Part shown: piece by piece, positions 1 to 11,475 of the stretch
Layout of the letters: each line of letters opens with the position of its first letter
How positions within the stretch are numbered: the stretch's first letter is position 1
Assembly (NCBI GenBank): GCA_951799445.1
Contig: OX637289.1
Span: forward strand, 10,383,321-10,447,320
Direction: 5' to 3'
Source: Pseudisothecium myosuroides
Lineage: Eukaryota > Streptophyta > Bryopsida > Hypnales > Lembophyllaceae
DNA length: 64,000 nucleotides
Position numbers and translations under genes: made by a program
Notes under the pieces: generated by a model
Told to the model about the DNA's origin: nothing
Database searches by the model: none
Seen by the model: only the letters and a program-made list of their open reading frames with translations

Positions 1-1498
1 CGGGCTCCAGCGGTCTTCACGTATGGTCGGATTCTCCTCCTCGGAAATGATTTAGGTCTAAAGCTTGAAATTGTTTGATATCTAAATAGGCATCTGTTTC
101 TCATGGAGGCGATGAGATTGTCTAACCGCGCTGAATATAAAGAATTCGTTAGTATTTCAAGCAATTGTTGTCACTTACCAGTTCCCTCCCAAATAATATC
201 GAAGTTCCCGTTCGTGATTTTTATTCCTCGAAGCCCAAGTGCCAGCGTCTCCTGGAGTCGGTGTGTAATTGTATTCTTGTTTTCTTAATAGTACTCTTGT
301 ATTCTGTGTATGGTGACTATGGTCCTTCCTAGAAGTCTAATTGTACAGAAACTTGGAGAATGCGTGTTCTAAGATACTTGGAGAGTGTTCTTTTTACAGT
401 CTAAACAGAAGACAGTCGTGTGAATATACGTGTTTGGTGTTATGACTGACATCGCAATTGTAATGTCATAGAACTCAGCGATTAGGTGATGCAAAATGTG
501 ATGTAAAATTGATACTTTCAATTGTGATGCAATTTCATTTTCAATCGTGATGCAATTTCATTCTTAACAAATAGGTGTAGTCAATAAGTTTACAGGATAT
601 TCATGTGACTGTCCTCGGCAACCTCACCCGCGACTACCGTAGTCCATTCGCTGAGGGGATACCGAATGTAGAGACACCCATAATTGTCACGTTAAACTCT
701 TAGAAATCGGGGTACATTTCGATGAGGAGGATGTATATTGGGTTTAGGTCATCTACCTATAAGACTATAACTCTTGCATCCTGTATCCAAATAATGCATT
801 AATGCATTATGTGATGCGTTGCCACCCTTTTTCATTTGCTAAGAAGTCTACATGAAAATTTGAGTAGTGTAATAATGTGAACTGTGCTCAACTCTAAAAC
901 GATTATCCCTCATTCAGTGGCGGCAGTGCAGACAACCAGGAAGCCCGTTAGGGAGACCGAGGCTTCCGAATCTGGGCATGGCGCGGATCCGTGTGAAACG
1001 CCACTGGCAGTGTACTGCTCACAGCACAGTCAGTAGCAACAGGAAGAACTCTCATACTGGTCGAGGTTGTGTTTTGCGAGTGTGTAATGTTGGAAGGTGC
1101 GTGAAGGTTGTAACAGTGAAAGTCATCCATCGGACACTTTGTATCCATCGGAGTATCAAACACTTTGTGTCTTCAGCGTCGTTTCATGGTTAAGTTTTAA
1201 AATGATTGTGGTAACGTTTGCCATTTTATCTGAAATTTGTCAATGTAATGGGAAGTCCCTGCAGAACAAAGTCCTGCAATTCAGAACTAATCTATGCAGT
1301 ATTGCAGTGTGGACTCATGGAGCTCTTGCCAGGTGACATTCTAACAATATCGGGGTGGGACCGTTTTGCGAAGACCTCTTGCTCCTGGCCTTTGCATTGA
1401 CAATCTCTTAGAAGAAAACCAGCTATGGTTCATGATGTTTTTGTGCTTAAATTTGTGTTAAAAACAAAGGTACCACAAACCATGTTGAAACAAGCATA
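1..1498. other. No gene recognised
   Basis: Mixed-composition sequence; 900-1350 is GC-richer with short open frames on both strands, but no family motif or splice structure was found. Confidence 0.5.
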
Positions 1499-1650
1499 GA
1501 CACATGAAAACTTAACACAATTTTTTTATAATTTCAGCCTATATCCATTTGTATTAGTCCATACTACCACCATGGACATGTGAAAACTTAACACAAATTT
1601 TTGTAATTTCAACCCATATCCATTTGTTCTAGTGAACACTACCATCATGG
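1499..1650 (+). repeat. Two-copy tandem duplication, period 76 bp
   Basis: TGAAAACTTAACACAA, ATATCCATTTGT and CACTACCA/TACTACCACCATGG recur 76 bp apart (first at 1505, again at 1581). Confidence 0.6.
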
Positions 1651-1757
1651 TATGTTGGTACCGAGCTCTAGTTGGCCAGAGATCGAATGTTACCAAGAGT
1701 GTTGGAGGGCAATACAACAACAAAATTTGAGGGGCAATTTACGCTAAACGCTGTTAA

Positions 1758-1973
1758 CCCGAAGGGGTGACCCTCGAAATCATCCTTTTTTTTTATTACC
1801 ATGTGAATCATTAGCCTCCAAAATTGCAAAAGTACTCATTGCAAGTCAAACTACTATAGAAGATCTTCCCTTTCCACAACAAATTTTGAGGATGAATAGT
1901 TGCACTTCTCTCCTATACAATTTGATTCCCTATCATCCATCGGACATAAAACATCTGCCGTAGCATTCAAGGG
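1758..1973 (+). mobile_element. Short TTAA-bounded MITE, copy 1
   Basis: TTAA at 1754-1757 and 1974-1977 flank a 216-bp non-coding segment nearly identical to 49328-49562 (shared AAGGGGTGACCCTCGAAAT and AAATTTTGAGGATGAATAG). The 5' terminus lacks about ten bases found in copy 2, so its inverted repeat is damaged. Confidence 0.72.
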
Positions 1974-1977
1974 TTAA

Positions 1978-3319
1978 GGTTGTTTCAAGTTGAGAAATTC
2001 ACCCAAACCTAGGTGCTGAAGCTGAACAAATTGAAGCTTGATTTAGTTAGGGAACATGAACACCAGCACTTTGGCGGAGAGAGAGGTCAAGTGAGAGAAT
2101 GCTTCCCTGCTTTTCAAGCAAAGGCACTACATACAAAAGTCTACTGTAGCCGAGGTATATTAACATGCATATGCATTACAGGGAGGATGCGCGGGACTGA
2201 ACATTCAATAATAGTCAGTAGTAATGTCCTCCTCCTAATGGAATGATGTGGAATATTCCAGATCAAATTAATAACTATTAGTAACTAAAGATATATGTGT
2301 TGAAAACTATTAGAAAATGAAGTATATTCAACTAGGTGCCTAGTTTGCAATAGCACACTAGAATTAGTAGTAAAACAAGTATTGTCTTGTAAATAAACAA
2401 AATAGCATTTAGTCATTGAGACAATTTCTACATGTGAAATACATCACTTTGTTTTGAAAACCATTCATAATTTGTGTTATGAATTGAGAAGACAATTGTT
2501 TATATAAGTAAATTTTAAAAAATCCCAATTTTTTTTTCAACCACGTCATAATGTTGATCTAGAGTCTAGCAACCTTCTTGAGGCCCTATTTTTTTCTAAT
2601 GTTGTCCATATACTTGGTGCCTCTCCCGAAGTAGTGTCAAATGTTGCAATCAATTAATTGATCATTAAAAAAATGCTTCTTTTGTCCAATGTAGGGTCAT
2701 TGATATGTCGACCATCCAAAAGAATAATATACTGCAATTTATTAATATAAAAAATTAGAATTTAAATCCTACGATAAGGCCTAATAATCCGTATTTTTGT
2801 AGACCATTTGCTCTCATCATTCATCCATCCGGTCCAATCTATTTGTCCAACATACACATTTTGTGATCCCAACCCAAGGTTGTATTCTATGAAGATTACA
2901 AAAAGACACAAGACGTTAAAAAAAATTTAATAAATACTTTCACAATTTGCTTTCTAAAAATTAGGAAAAGAATTCAAAATTTTAATATAAAATTAACAAT
3001 AATTTTCTATAACAATTTTACTAAGAATGGATTTTTAACTTTTAACATTTTCTAGAAATGCATATGCAAGCCATGGAACCTACTCTACTATGAATTATGA
3101 TAAATATTTTCTTAGAAATTTTTCAAAATTGATTCAAGTTATTATAACTAACTTGCTTTGTGCGGAATTTAATTAAAATTGCTTTACATTGATATTGCAT
3201 AAAAATCTTTCAGTATGAAAATTAATTTACTAGAGTCTCAATGCATAATTACACAATACTGTGAAGTCAAGGGGTTGGTTTTAATTTACAATTATTATAC
3301 ATTGGTATCTCTCATAGCT
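1978..3319. other. No gene recognised
   Basis: AT-rich intergenic DNA with no repeat boundary or coding motif recognised. Confidence 0.5.
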
Positions 3320-3423
3320 AAACTCTAAATCGTCCATTCAATGTGGGTTTGCACCAAAGTGGTGCGGGGGCTGGACCACATCTCTAATTTATAAGGTTCA
3401 TAGGTTCGTACAAAGACAACATT

Positions 3424-3694
3424 GAAGTCATGAATTCATACCTACGTACCATAATCGTACATATTACGTGTAATTTTACGTACTGAATCAGTGCGTAAAC
3501 AATGCCTATCAATAACGTACAATTGTTGTACTGATGTCAATATAGTTTAGGTGCATTTTGGATACCACATTTGTATAATTAAAATACATAAATTGTACAC
3601 TTTCAATAAAGATTTTAACGACACTGAATCAGTGCGTAAAAATGTATGTAATATGTACGATTATGGTACGTAGGCATGAATTCACGACTTCAGT
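3424..3694. repeat. Foldback element inserted in the left arm
   Basis: Arms of about 72 bp (CCTACGTACCATAATCGTAC near the left, GTACGATTATGGTACGTAGG near the right) surround ~120 bp of AT-rich DNA. The large repeat arm resumes on its left side (about 3390), so this is a later insertion. Confidence 0.65.
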
Positions 3695-3958
3695 ACGATA
3701 TCTGTTGAAAAATCGTCCTCCCTCAAGTTCGAGATGCATGGCACTCGGCCACAACCTCGGGCTTGGCTGGCCCACCACACAAAACGCTTGACCCGGCATC
3801 GGAACCTGCTCTTGCACACAAAGCTGAGAGCAACATTGCGACCCTAGCAGAGCGTGAGATGATGGAGGGTTTGTTATCCATCTGCAAACGTTAAATCCCA
3901 ACAAGATGTCTTATGCCTCTTGCAATGAGACGCCTCCAAGACAAACGAAGTTAATGAC

Positions 3959-6249
3959 CACTAGAAGAAACTCGCATTTTTGTTGATTGTCGATTTTGGA
4001 CGTCACGACGTCCATGACAGTGTTCTGATGCGTCACCGGGGATGTCATTTTTTTCGCGTCAAAGTTGACACGCAAAAAACATCAAAAATCTGAGATAACA
4101 TGGCCTGATGTCACCATGATTTTAGCAGACATCAGAGATGACATGGGTCAACGGGGTCCTCAAAGGTTGCCATGTGGCTGCCACCTAAGTGCCACACATG
4201 CACGGGCAGCCACGTAGGAATTTTTTCATTCAATTTTGTCCATGACGTGGCATCTGAGGTGGAACCTGACGTGGCAGCGGACAAAATGGCGTGGCATCCA
4301 GCAAGGATGACGTGGCATGCCACGTCAGCATAGTTTTCTGTTGTTTAAAAATTTTAGTATTGTTTTTGGAGACGTCATCTTAGACATCTAGATGTTTTCT
4401 GAGACGTCAACTCTGACATCCACACGTTTTTTGAGATGTTAAATTTAACATCTACATATCTTGTGACATCAATGTAGACGTCTGTATTTCACTATGAATA
4501 CCTCTTGCAATGCTTAGGATGATTTAGGGGAACGTAATGATGTCATGTTAGACATTCATGTGATTGAATGTACTATTTGGCATGATGTCAATATGGACAG
4601 TCACATGTATCTAGGTATCCTACATGACATCCATATGCATTTCACAATGTCCAATGCAACATATCATACACAGTATACCGTACACCATACATAGTATACA
4701 ATACACCATACAAAATACGCCATACAAAATACACCATATTTGAAAACTATATCACATGGCTTTACAAGCCACCTCATGTGAGTATATAAAGGGAAGAAGA
4801 TAGTCTCTTTATACAGGTAGGGTGGTAGGAGGGAAGACAAACCATATGGGATATTTAAAATGCGTGAATTAAATTTCTATGGGACAACACGCAGACGTCC
4901 GGCAGGACGTCCAAAGGATAAAGTGGGTTGTCTACTTCTATGTCCCCCAAAAGATTATCAAAGATCTTAGAGACATACAAGAAGACAAAGTTGTGTTGGA
5001 AGATGAAGCTTAGCACCTGTCAGTTTTATATATTTTAGTGGGCCAACATACAGATGTCCAAGACGACGTTTGCAAGATACAATGGGTTGTCCACATGTAT
5101 GTCTCTCAAGGCGTACTAGTGTCTGCCAAATAGTGATGGGGGAGGTCTCAAGGCATACCAGTGTCTTTTAAACATTTAATTAGGGGAGGAGGAAGGCATG
5201 AATTCACATTTAGGGATTGATCCTATACATTGCAATTGAAAGATGAAAAATTAATACATGACCACTTATGCACATGACACTATAAGAAAATAATATTTGA
5301 TTTTATTGCTAGATTTTGCGTCCTGATGTCTTGTCTAATGTCTTCAAATGTCTACAACTCTACATAGACATCCAAAATTTTGCGTTGCCTAAAACATGCC
5401 ATATACATAAAAAATCCATGATGGAAGTTGATCTTGTTGAAAGCATGATTTTTGATCATGCCCTAGACTGTTGGACATCTAAGACAATGCCCTCAATTGC
5501 TTGTTGAACTTCCAGAGAATGTACTTAAATACATAAGGTAAAAAGTCACATTGAAATGCAAATGTATCCCATCTTAATTGAAGTTGTGTCTTTTGAAACG
5601 TCCTCAGGTCTCCATAGATGTCTCCATAAACATTTTGCCATCTCTAACTACGTCTCCAAATACATCGTCACGTCTCAGGCGACGTCTTAGTAGACATCTC
5701 AACGTTTCATAAGACATCTCCACGTCTCCACGGACATCTCTGAAATAAGCATAGAATACCTACAATGCAGCCCTCTTATGCTGACATGGCATGCCACATC
5801 AACATTAGTTGATGCCACGTCAGTCAATTTCCACGTGGCATGCCATGTCATCTGCCACGTCATCAAAAAAAATTCAAAGACTGCCCTATGACTGCCCGGT
5901 CCCTTTTTTTTACCTCGAGCAAATGTTTTATTCAAAATTGTAGTAATTTTTGAAAAATTACCCACAATAAAAATGGGTCAACAAAGCTGACGTGGCACTC
6001 AATGTTTTTGCTGACGATCTTGAGGACATCAACTTGTCATTGAATATGTCATCAAAAACCTCGACGTTAATGGTAACACCAACTTGTTTTCATTCAAATT
6101 TGTTGTTGTCATGTGAAATATCTTTGAAATTCTACCTAAACCGCAATCCGTCTCTCAGACATCTTGATGTCCCCACAGACACCGTATGTTTTGCCTTTGA
6201 CATTGCAGTTTTGTTTTGACATCAAGAAAAACACGGGTTTCTTCTAGTG
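3959..6249. mobile_element. CACTA-type non-autonomous element, 2.3 kb, with GAC target duplication
   Basis: Starts CACTAGAAGAAACTCG and ends GGGTTTCTTCTAGTG, flanked by GAC at 3956-3958 and 6250-6252. The interior has many short repeats around GACGTC/ACATC and GACGTGGCA motifs, typical of CACTA subterminal regions; no transposase frame is seen. An internal CACTATAAGAAAA at about 5278 may be a remnant of another CACTA end. Inserted into the left arm of the 3.3-10.25 kb inverted repeat. Confidence 0.75.
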
Positions 6250-7539
6250 GACCTACACAGCGTTGTGATAATTGCTTTGTCCAACTTCTAGTTCTTCATG
6301 TGAGGTTTTATCCTGGTCATTTTGTGCATTTTTGGTGCTTGGCTTTTACTGCAGTTTAGGGTGAGTGTTTTTGTTTTCTTCTATTGCACTTTACCTTCTT
6401 GTGTCGTTGTTTGCGTTTACAATTTAGGGATTAATTTAGTAGAATGTAAGGGTAGTAATTTGGCTTCTTATAATCAAGTACAACAAAGACCTAGGGATAA
6501 AAGGAAGATAGATATGGAGACAAAGACAAATCAAGGGAGGCTGACACAAATTATGAAAAAAAAACCCGGAAAGGTCAAGCAAACGCAACTACATGTATTG
6601 CTTCTATGCCAAACAAACTTACAAAAATCCTACAATTTGTCAGCTCATATATCGTCATTCACAACATTCCAACAACGATAGGTAAGTTGTGCAAGGCATT
6701 TATGTATCAGGATTCAAAGACACTTGAGGTTTTGCACCCTCCAATATGATGAAGCAACATTTATCTAACATGTTCAAGCTTGGTCTCTTCCCCTTACAAA
6801 TGATGGCACAGCACAAGACATTTGTGAAGGACTTGGCTATGTAGAACGGATCTATCAATCTTGACATCTTTGTCCAGCCACGCGATATACAAAACCTCGC
6901 AAAGGTTTGAGACGAGGCTCTGTGGAAGAAGCACTCAAGCAACCCAAGGAGCATTAAAATGTGAATTCACAAATATTTGGATTTTGTATTCTATTATAGA
7001 GAACACCGTCTTTTTGACCTAAAAAAAAAAAAGACAACATTCCTTTCACATTAGGGATCCAAATCCCTTGGCAGCTTCAAATGCTCGTCAAATTTGGCCT
7101 CAACAATACACTCTCTTTTGATTTCACCTTTGGGACTTCCGAAATGTGGATACTTTACTTTCATTTCCCTCCATATCTATCTTCCTTTTATCCCTAGGTG
7201 TTTGTTGTGCTTGAATATAAGAAGCCAAATTACTACCTTGATATTCTGCTAAAGTGAACCTGATGTACATCCTGTGTCAAAAAAACATACCATCTGCAAT
7301 TTGTGCTCAACAATACAACATCATAATACTCATCACTCATGTCTTGCAATTTAGGTTGCACACGGTTTGTGAAGCTAAAATGTTAACTAAGATTTTTGTC
7401 TTGCAGTACTCGCTCTATTTAGTGATGACTTTTGATGAGCAAAGGAGTGGAATCCCAGTCCCATTGCAAAGCACAAAGAGCATTTATTATTGAATAAAAA
7501 AAAGCAGTAAAATATAAACAATAAAACAACGCAGAATAG

Positions 7540-9060
7540 AGCTTATACTACTAGGACAATATTGTAGAGAAGTGCACGACAATTAAAGTAAATATGGCCT
7601 GTTTGTGGTGTGTTGTGGATGAACCACATTTTGAATACCTCGTACAATTTCTTGACTATGGTACTTTTGTGATGCATGTGCAGAAGTACATTTTTTGCCA
7701 CCTTTGGGTCTCTGAGGAGCTCCTGATCTACCACTACACCACTCTTGTAAATGAAGAGCCCTGCTCCAATCCATTTGACCTCCTTTGATTTGGGACGTAG
7801 GCCCGCATTGTCTTATAACGTGAATGACTTTGCTTTAACCCATGCTTCAGCTTCTATGATAATTCGTATTTTGCGAAGGACGTCTACGTTCTTACGCTGC
7901 TAGGCAGACTTTCTTCTTTCTTCTTTGGCATTTGCACGGGCTTGTGGCTTCAAGTCCATAAAATTGACACACTTACATTGCAATCCTTTAGCCTCGTCCC
8001 TCTGCCTTTGTGTCACATTCCACAATGAAGGTGAGTGATAGTGTCCTTCACGCTATTTTTTGTTCAGCCGTCCTTGGCTCACTGACCTTGTTTCCAAAGT
8101 ATGCTACCAAGCCTAGAGTGGGAAATTGGGCTTCTTAATGCAGACAAAGTATTGCATGTCCTCTTCCTACGACACAATTATGGGTTTTGGATCCTGAACA
8201 CTACCTTCCGTTTTTTTCTTGGAGATGTCCTCTGCAAAATGTTCTAGAGCACCAGTCTTGTCCACTATAAATTTCAGCTCCTACCTTTCCCTAGTTAATG
8301 ATGATTTGTTGGGGTTCCTTGTATCATTCTTTTTCCACATTGGATACATCTTCAGGAATGCATCCCTAGTATACTCCTTACACTCATCCGTCATTCAATG
8401 CCAGAACATCCTATTCTTGTCCTTCCGCAAAACTTTGCAATGGATGCATACAAAAAGCGAGCGCCCCTAGTGCTTTTCTCTAAGTTCTTGGGCTTGTTTT
8501 CTACGTGCACTTCCATGGCCAAGTGCTTGTACTTTGACTCCATGTATAGGCAGGCAGCCTTTGTACTGAGTGTGCATCATAGTGCACTTGTAAATGTGCA
8601 AATTCCACTTATCTCTATCTTTGAACTACACATTTCGGAAGAACAACTAGCTTAGAATGAAAAGCCCACTGACTAGTCCACAATGGGCAAGTATAAGACA
8701 GAATGCAATAAAGGAGGGATATGACAACAACTGCAGAACAAGAGCAAGCAATAATATTGGAAGCAAAATAATAATTGAAGTGAAGTTGTTATACATACCT
8801 CCCTAACTAGTCCAATTAGACAGAAACGCATGACATTGATGAATGTGCTTCTACCTAGCCATTGAGTCATGTTGGGATCATCGTAGACATAGAAGTTTTT
8901 GCCGTTGCCATCATGAAGTTCAATAACACATAGGAAGGTCTTCTTTTCCTATACGAGCTTCCTATCGTGCTTCGGCCAAGCACTCTTCAGTTTGGGCTTC
9001 ATAGGTACTCTGTCCTATGCCTCGTTCTCTATCAGATCGCTTTCTTTGCTACCTTTGTCA
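7540..9060 (-). pseudogene. Degraded protein-coding remnant of unknown family in the centre of the inverted-repeat element
   Basis: Minus-strand conceptual translation gives coherent stretches in shifting frames: FLCVIELHDGNGKNFYVYDD and WLGRSTFINVMRFCLIGLVR (8.8-8.9 kb), CKEYTRDAFLKMYPMWKKND (about 8.35 kb), AWVKAKSFTL and VDQELLRDPKVAKNVLLHMH (7.55-7.8 kb). Stops and frame changes interrupt it many times. I do not recognise the family; a transposase or a captured host gene are both possible. The adjacent 9072-9479 minus frame is hydrophobic and low complexity. Confidence 0.4.
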
Positions 9061-9556
9061 CACTCCTGCCTTCAGCTTGTACTCAGAGTTAGATGAAGAT
9101 GAGCACGCCACAACGCCCCTAAACTGTGAACGATACATGCAATGATCCTAAATTCTAATTTGAAACAATAGACCACAAAGATGACGACAACGAAGCCGGC
9201 GGAGGAGGCAAAGTGGAGGCAGAGCAGCATAAAGCAGTAGTTGTATCCTACAAGGCCACAACAAAAGGAATGCCATGAAATCGTGAGCCACAAATGCCTA
9301 CACAACAAACTAAGTGACCTTAGTAAACCAAAAAAGCATGCAGAAGAGGCTTGGACAAGGCGCAACCACATCACATAGATAAAGGCCACAACAATGACAA
9401 GAAGAACAACAACAGCAACAAGGAAAAAGCTAACCCCTAAACCATAAATACAAACAACAATGTAGCACAAGCGAAGCATAATACATGAAAATGAAAAAAC
9501 TCATCCTAAATTGAAGCACAAGCCAAGCACTAAAAATGCACAAAATAACTAGAATG

Positions 9557-9764
9557 CATTAGAGAAAATATGGGCTCTTCGGAGGGCTGCTCCACAATCC
9601 TCTGAGGGACCCTGAAGTTTACTTTTTTTTGGCCAAAAAATTGATTTTTCCCCTATTTCCGCGCAACAGAAACTGCAGCAACACTGGCGTAGGAACCGGA
9701 AACTGCGAGTAAATTTTTTTTTTTTTTTTTAATTTTTAATCTTAAAAAAATTATTAAAAAATTT

Positions 9765-9795
<31 letters not shown>

Positions 9796-9910
9796 TCGCG
9801 AAAGCTGACTGCTCACCGCAGCAGTCAGCTTGGTGTGACAGACCAAGCTTTTAATAGCTTGGTTTGTCACATTCTAGCAGCCCTCTAGAGGGTTCAGTTT
9901 TTCTCTAATG
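9557..9910. mobile_element. MITE inserted in the right arm
   Basis: Ends are CATTAGAGAAAA and TTTTTCTCTAATG, with GGAGGGCTGCT / AGCAGCCCTCTAGA just inside. The interior has a T-run/A-run stem (about 9713-9796) and a small hairpin around ACCAAGCTTTTAATAGCTTGG. The counterpart left arm lacks it, so it is an insertion. Confidence 0.65.
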
Positions 9911-10679
9911 GAAGCCTCGCATAAAGAACCAATAGTTGGACAAGGCAATCTTCACAATGCCATGCATGACATTAACTTCGATTGTCCTGGAGGCATTCCT
10001 TTGTAGAGAGGCGCATAACGTCTTGTTGGAGTTTAACATCCACAAACAGACAACGAAGCCTTCGTCAACTCACACTCCGTTAGGATCACAGTGTTGCTCT
10101 CGGCTTCGTGGGCAAAAGTGGATTCCAATGCCAGGGCGGGCGCTTTGTACCAAGGGTCAGTTATGCCATGGAATTGTGGCCGGACGCTGAGGTCCATCCC
10201 ACTTGGTACATCGGTGCAGGCCCACTTCGAATGGACAATTTAGTGTCCTACTTTCTTTTATTAATTCCAAATTGTATCAGAATTTCATTGGTCGAGTTTT
10301 CGTCTTTACAATCTTTCATTCGTTTGTTCTTGCTAAGTACTAATGCCATCCAAACATTTTTTGAATGAAACCTTCCACCTTGATGAAACTTTTTTGGTAT
10401 TATTGTATTGGAAGAGGCTTCATTCTATTATTTTCTATATTCTAAATATTTACTTATCAGTAACATTTACTTTGCTCATATATAGCCTTTTCGTAGCCTA
10501 CCCATGGGAATAAGGTACCCAAATAATCCAATAGGAAGGAAGAGGAGTTCCAATCCCTACCTCAAAATGTCATGATCATTGCAGTACATCTATCATATCC
10601 GGGGATAAGGTCAATGAAAAATAATCCTAAAAATAGATGCCACATTAGTTAAGAAGTTATTTCTTCAATTTTATTTTGT

Positions 10680-11475
10680 ATGGAAGAGAAAAAAATCTTA
10701 GGAAATATTTGAGATATTAGTCGTAAAGTTGTCCTATGTTTGTGAACCTATGTTAGAGGAAGGTTTAACTAAGAATAGAACAAAACAAACACACACCAAA
10801 CTCAATTAGACTTGAGTTTGGGTGCTCGAAGGAGTTTGGTCATGTGTTTTTCCCAAACTCCGGCTCCTGATCCCGCCTTGCACACATTTTACGATTATAG
10901 ATGTCCTCAACTACCGACATTCTTCCAAAATACAGTGAATTTTTACAGTTATGAGAATGCTATGATCCAAGCTTTCTCTACATTTGGTAGCTTCTCCTAC
11001 CTCACTACTTTCTTCTTTCTCAAACTCAACTCTCCATGATGGATTCTACCCCCAAAAAGCGAGATCAAAGTTCAAGCTAGAAGTCAGGAAAATAACACTT
11101 TTTTTTTATAATCGTATAATTCCTTCAAAAATAATGTTTTTTCAATCAAATAACTTATGTTCTCTTTCCTAATCACTCAACTACCAAAGTCCAAAATTTC
11201 AGCAAGAAAAACATATTTTGGATGGAGATATTTAGGGTTATTTGAGGAATGTTACTTTCTGAGGACATCTATAACTCTATTAGAGACTTTAATTGTAAAT
11301 TTTGTCCTATATTTGTAATTGGGTATCATAGGAAGGTTTAACTAAGAATAATACAAAAAGACACAACACTAAACTCCATCATACCTTAGTTTTGGTGCTC
11401 CAAGGAGTTTCATCCTATGTTTTTTCCAAACTTTGGCTCTTGGTCCTGCATTGCACACACTTTACAGTTAACTCT
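10680..11475 (+). repeat. Spaced direct duplication (~200 bp copies, 573 bp apart)
   Basis: GGAAGGTTTAACTAAGAATA at about 10760 and 11333 opens two diverged copies that share TTTGGGTGCT/TTTTGGTGCTC, AAGGAGTTT and TTGCACACA.TTTAC. No coding content is recognised in or between them. Confidence 0.55.

Larger units (their letters stand above)
3320..10255. mobile_element. Large inverted-repeat element (MULE-like?) with three nested insertions
   Basis: The left arm, read in reverse complement, and the right arm correspond piece by piece. 9425-9556 matches 6440-6310 (both contain AAAAATGCACAAAAT); 9911-10200 matches 6300-6250 plus 3958-3700 (TTGGACAA, CATTAACTTCG, CAATGTTGCTCTC-type); 10200-10255 matches 3390-3325 (GAATGGAC.ATTTAG). 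Removing the insertions gives arms of ~450-550 bp around a ~3-kb centre. Long terminal inverted repeats suggest a Mutator-like element, but no transposase family or target duplication was found. Two oppositely oriented copies of one repeat is the alternative. Confidence 0.5.

Noticed and set aside
3629..3904. Similar peptides from 3629-3904 (minus) and 9936-10190 (plus) as a possible gene pair
   Set aside because: The similarity is explained by the two arms of the inverted repeat, including non-coding flanks; both frames have stops and no domain.
9072..9479. 135-aa hydrophobic minus-strand frame that looks like a membrane protein
   Set aside because: The plus strand is a run of CAACAA/AAAGG-like low-complexity sequence, which reads as Val/Leu/Phe on the other strand; it also overlaps the inverted-repeat arm.
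3320..10255. LTR retrotransposon interpretation of the similar ends
   Set aside because: The two ends are inverted, not direct, repeats, and no reverse transcriptase or integrase motif was seen.
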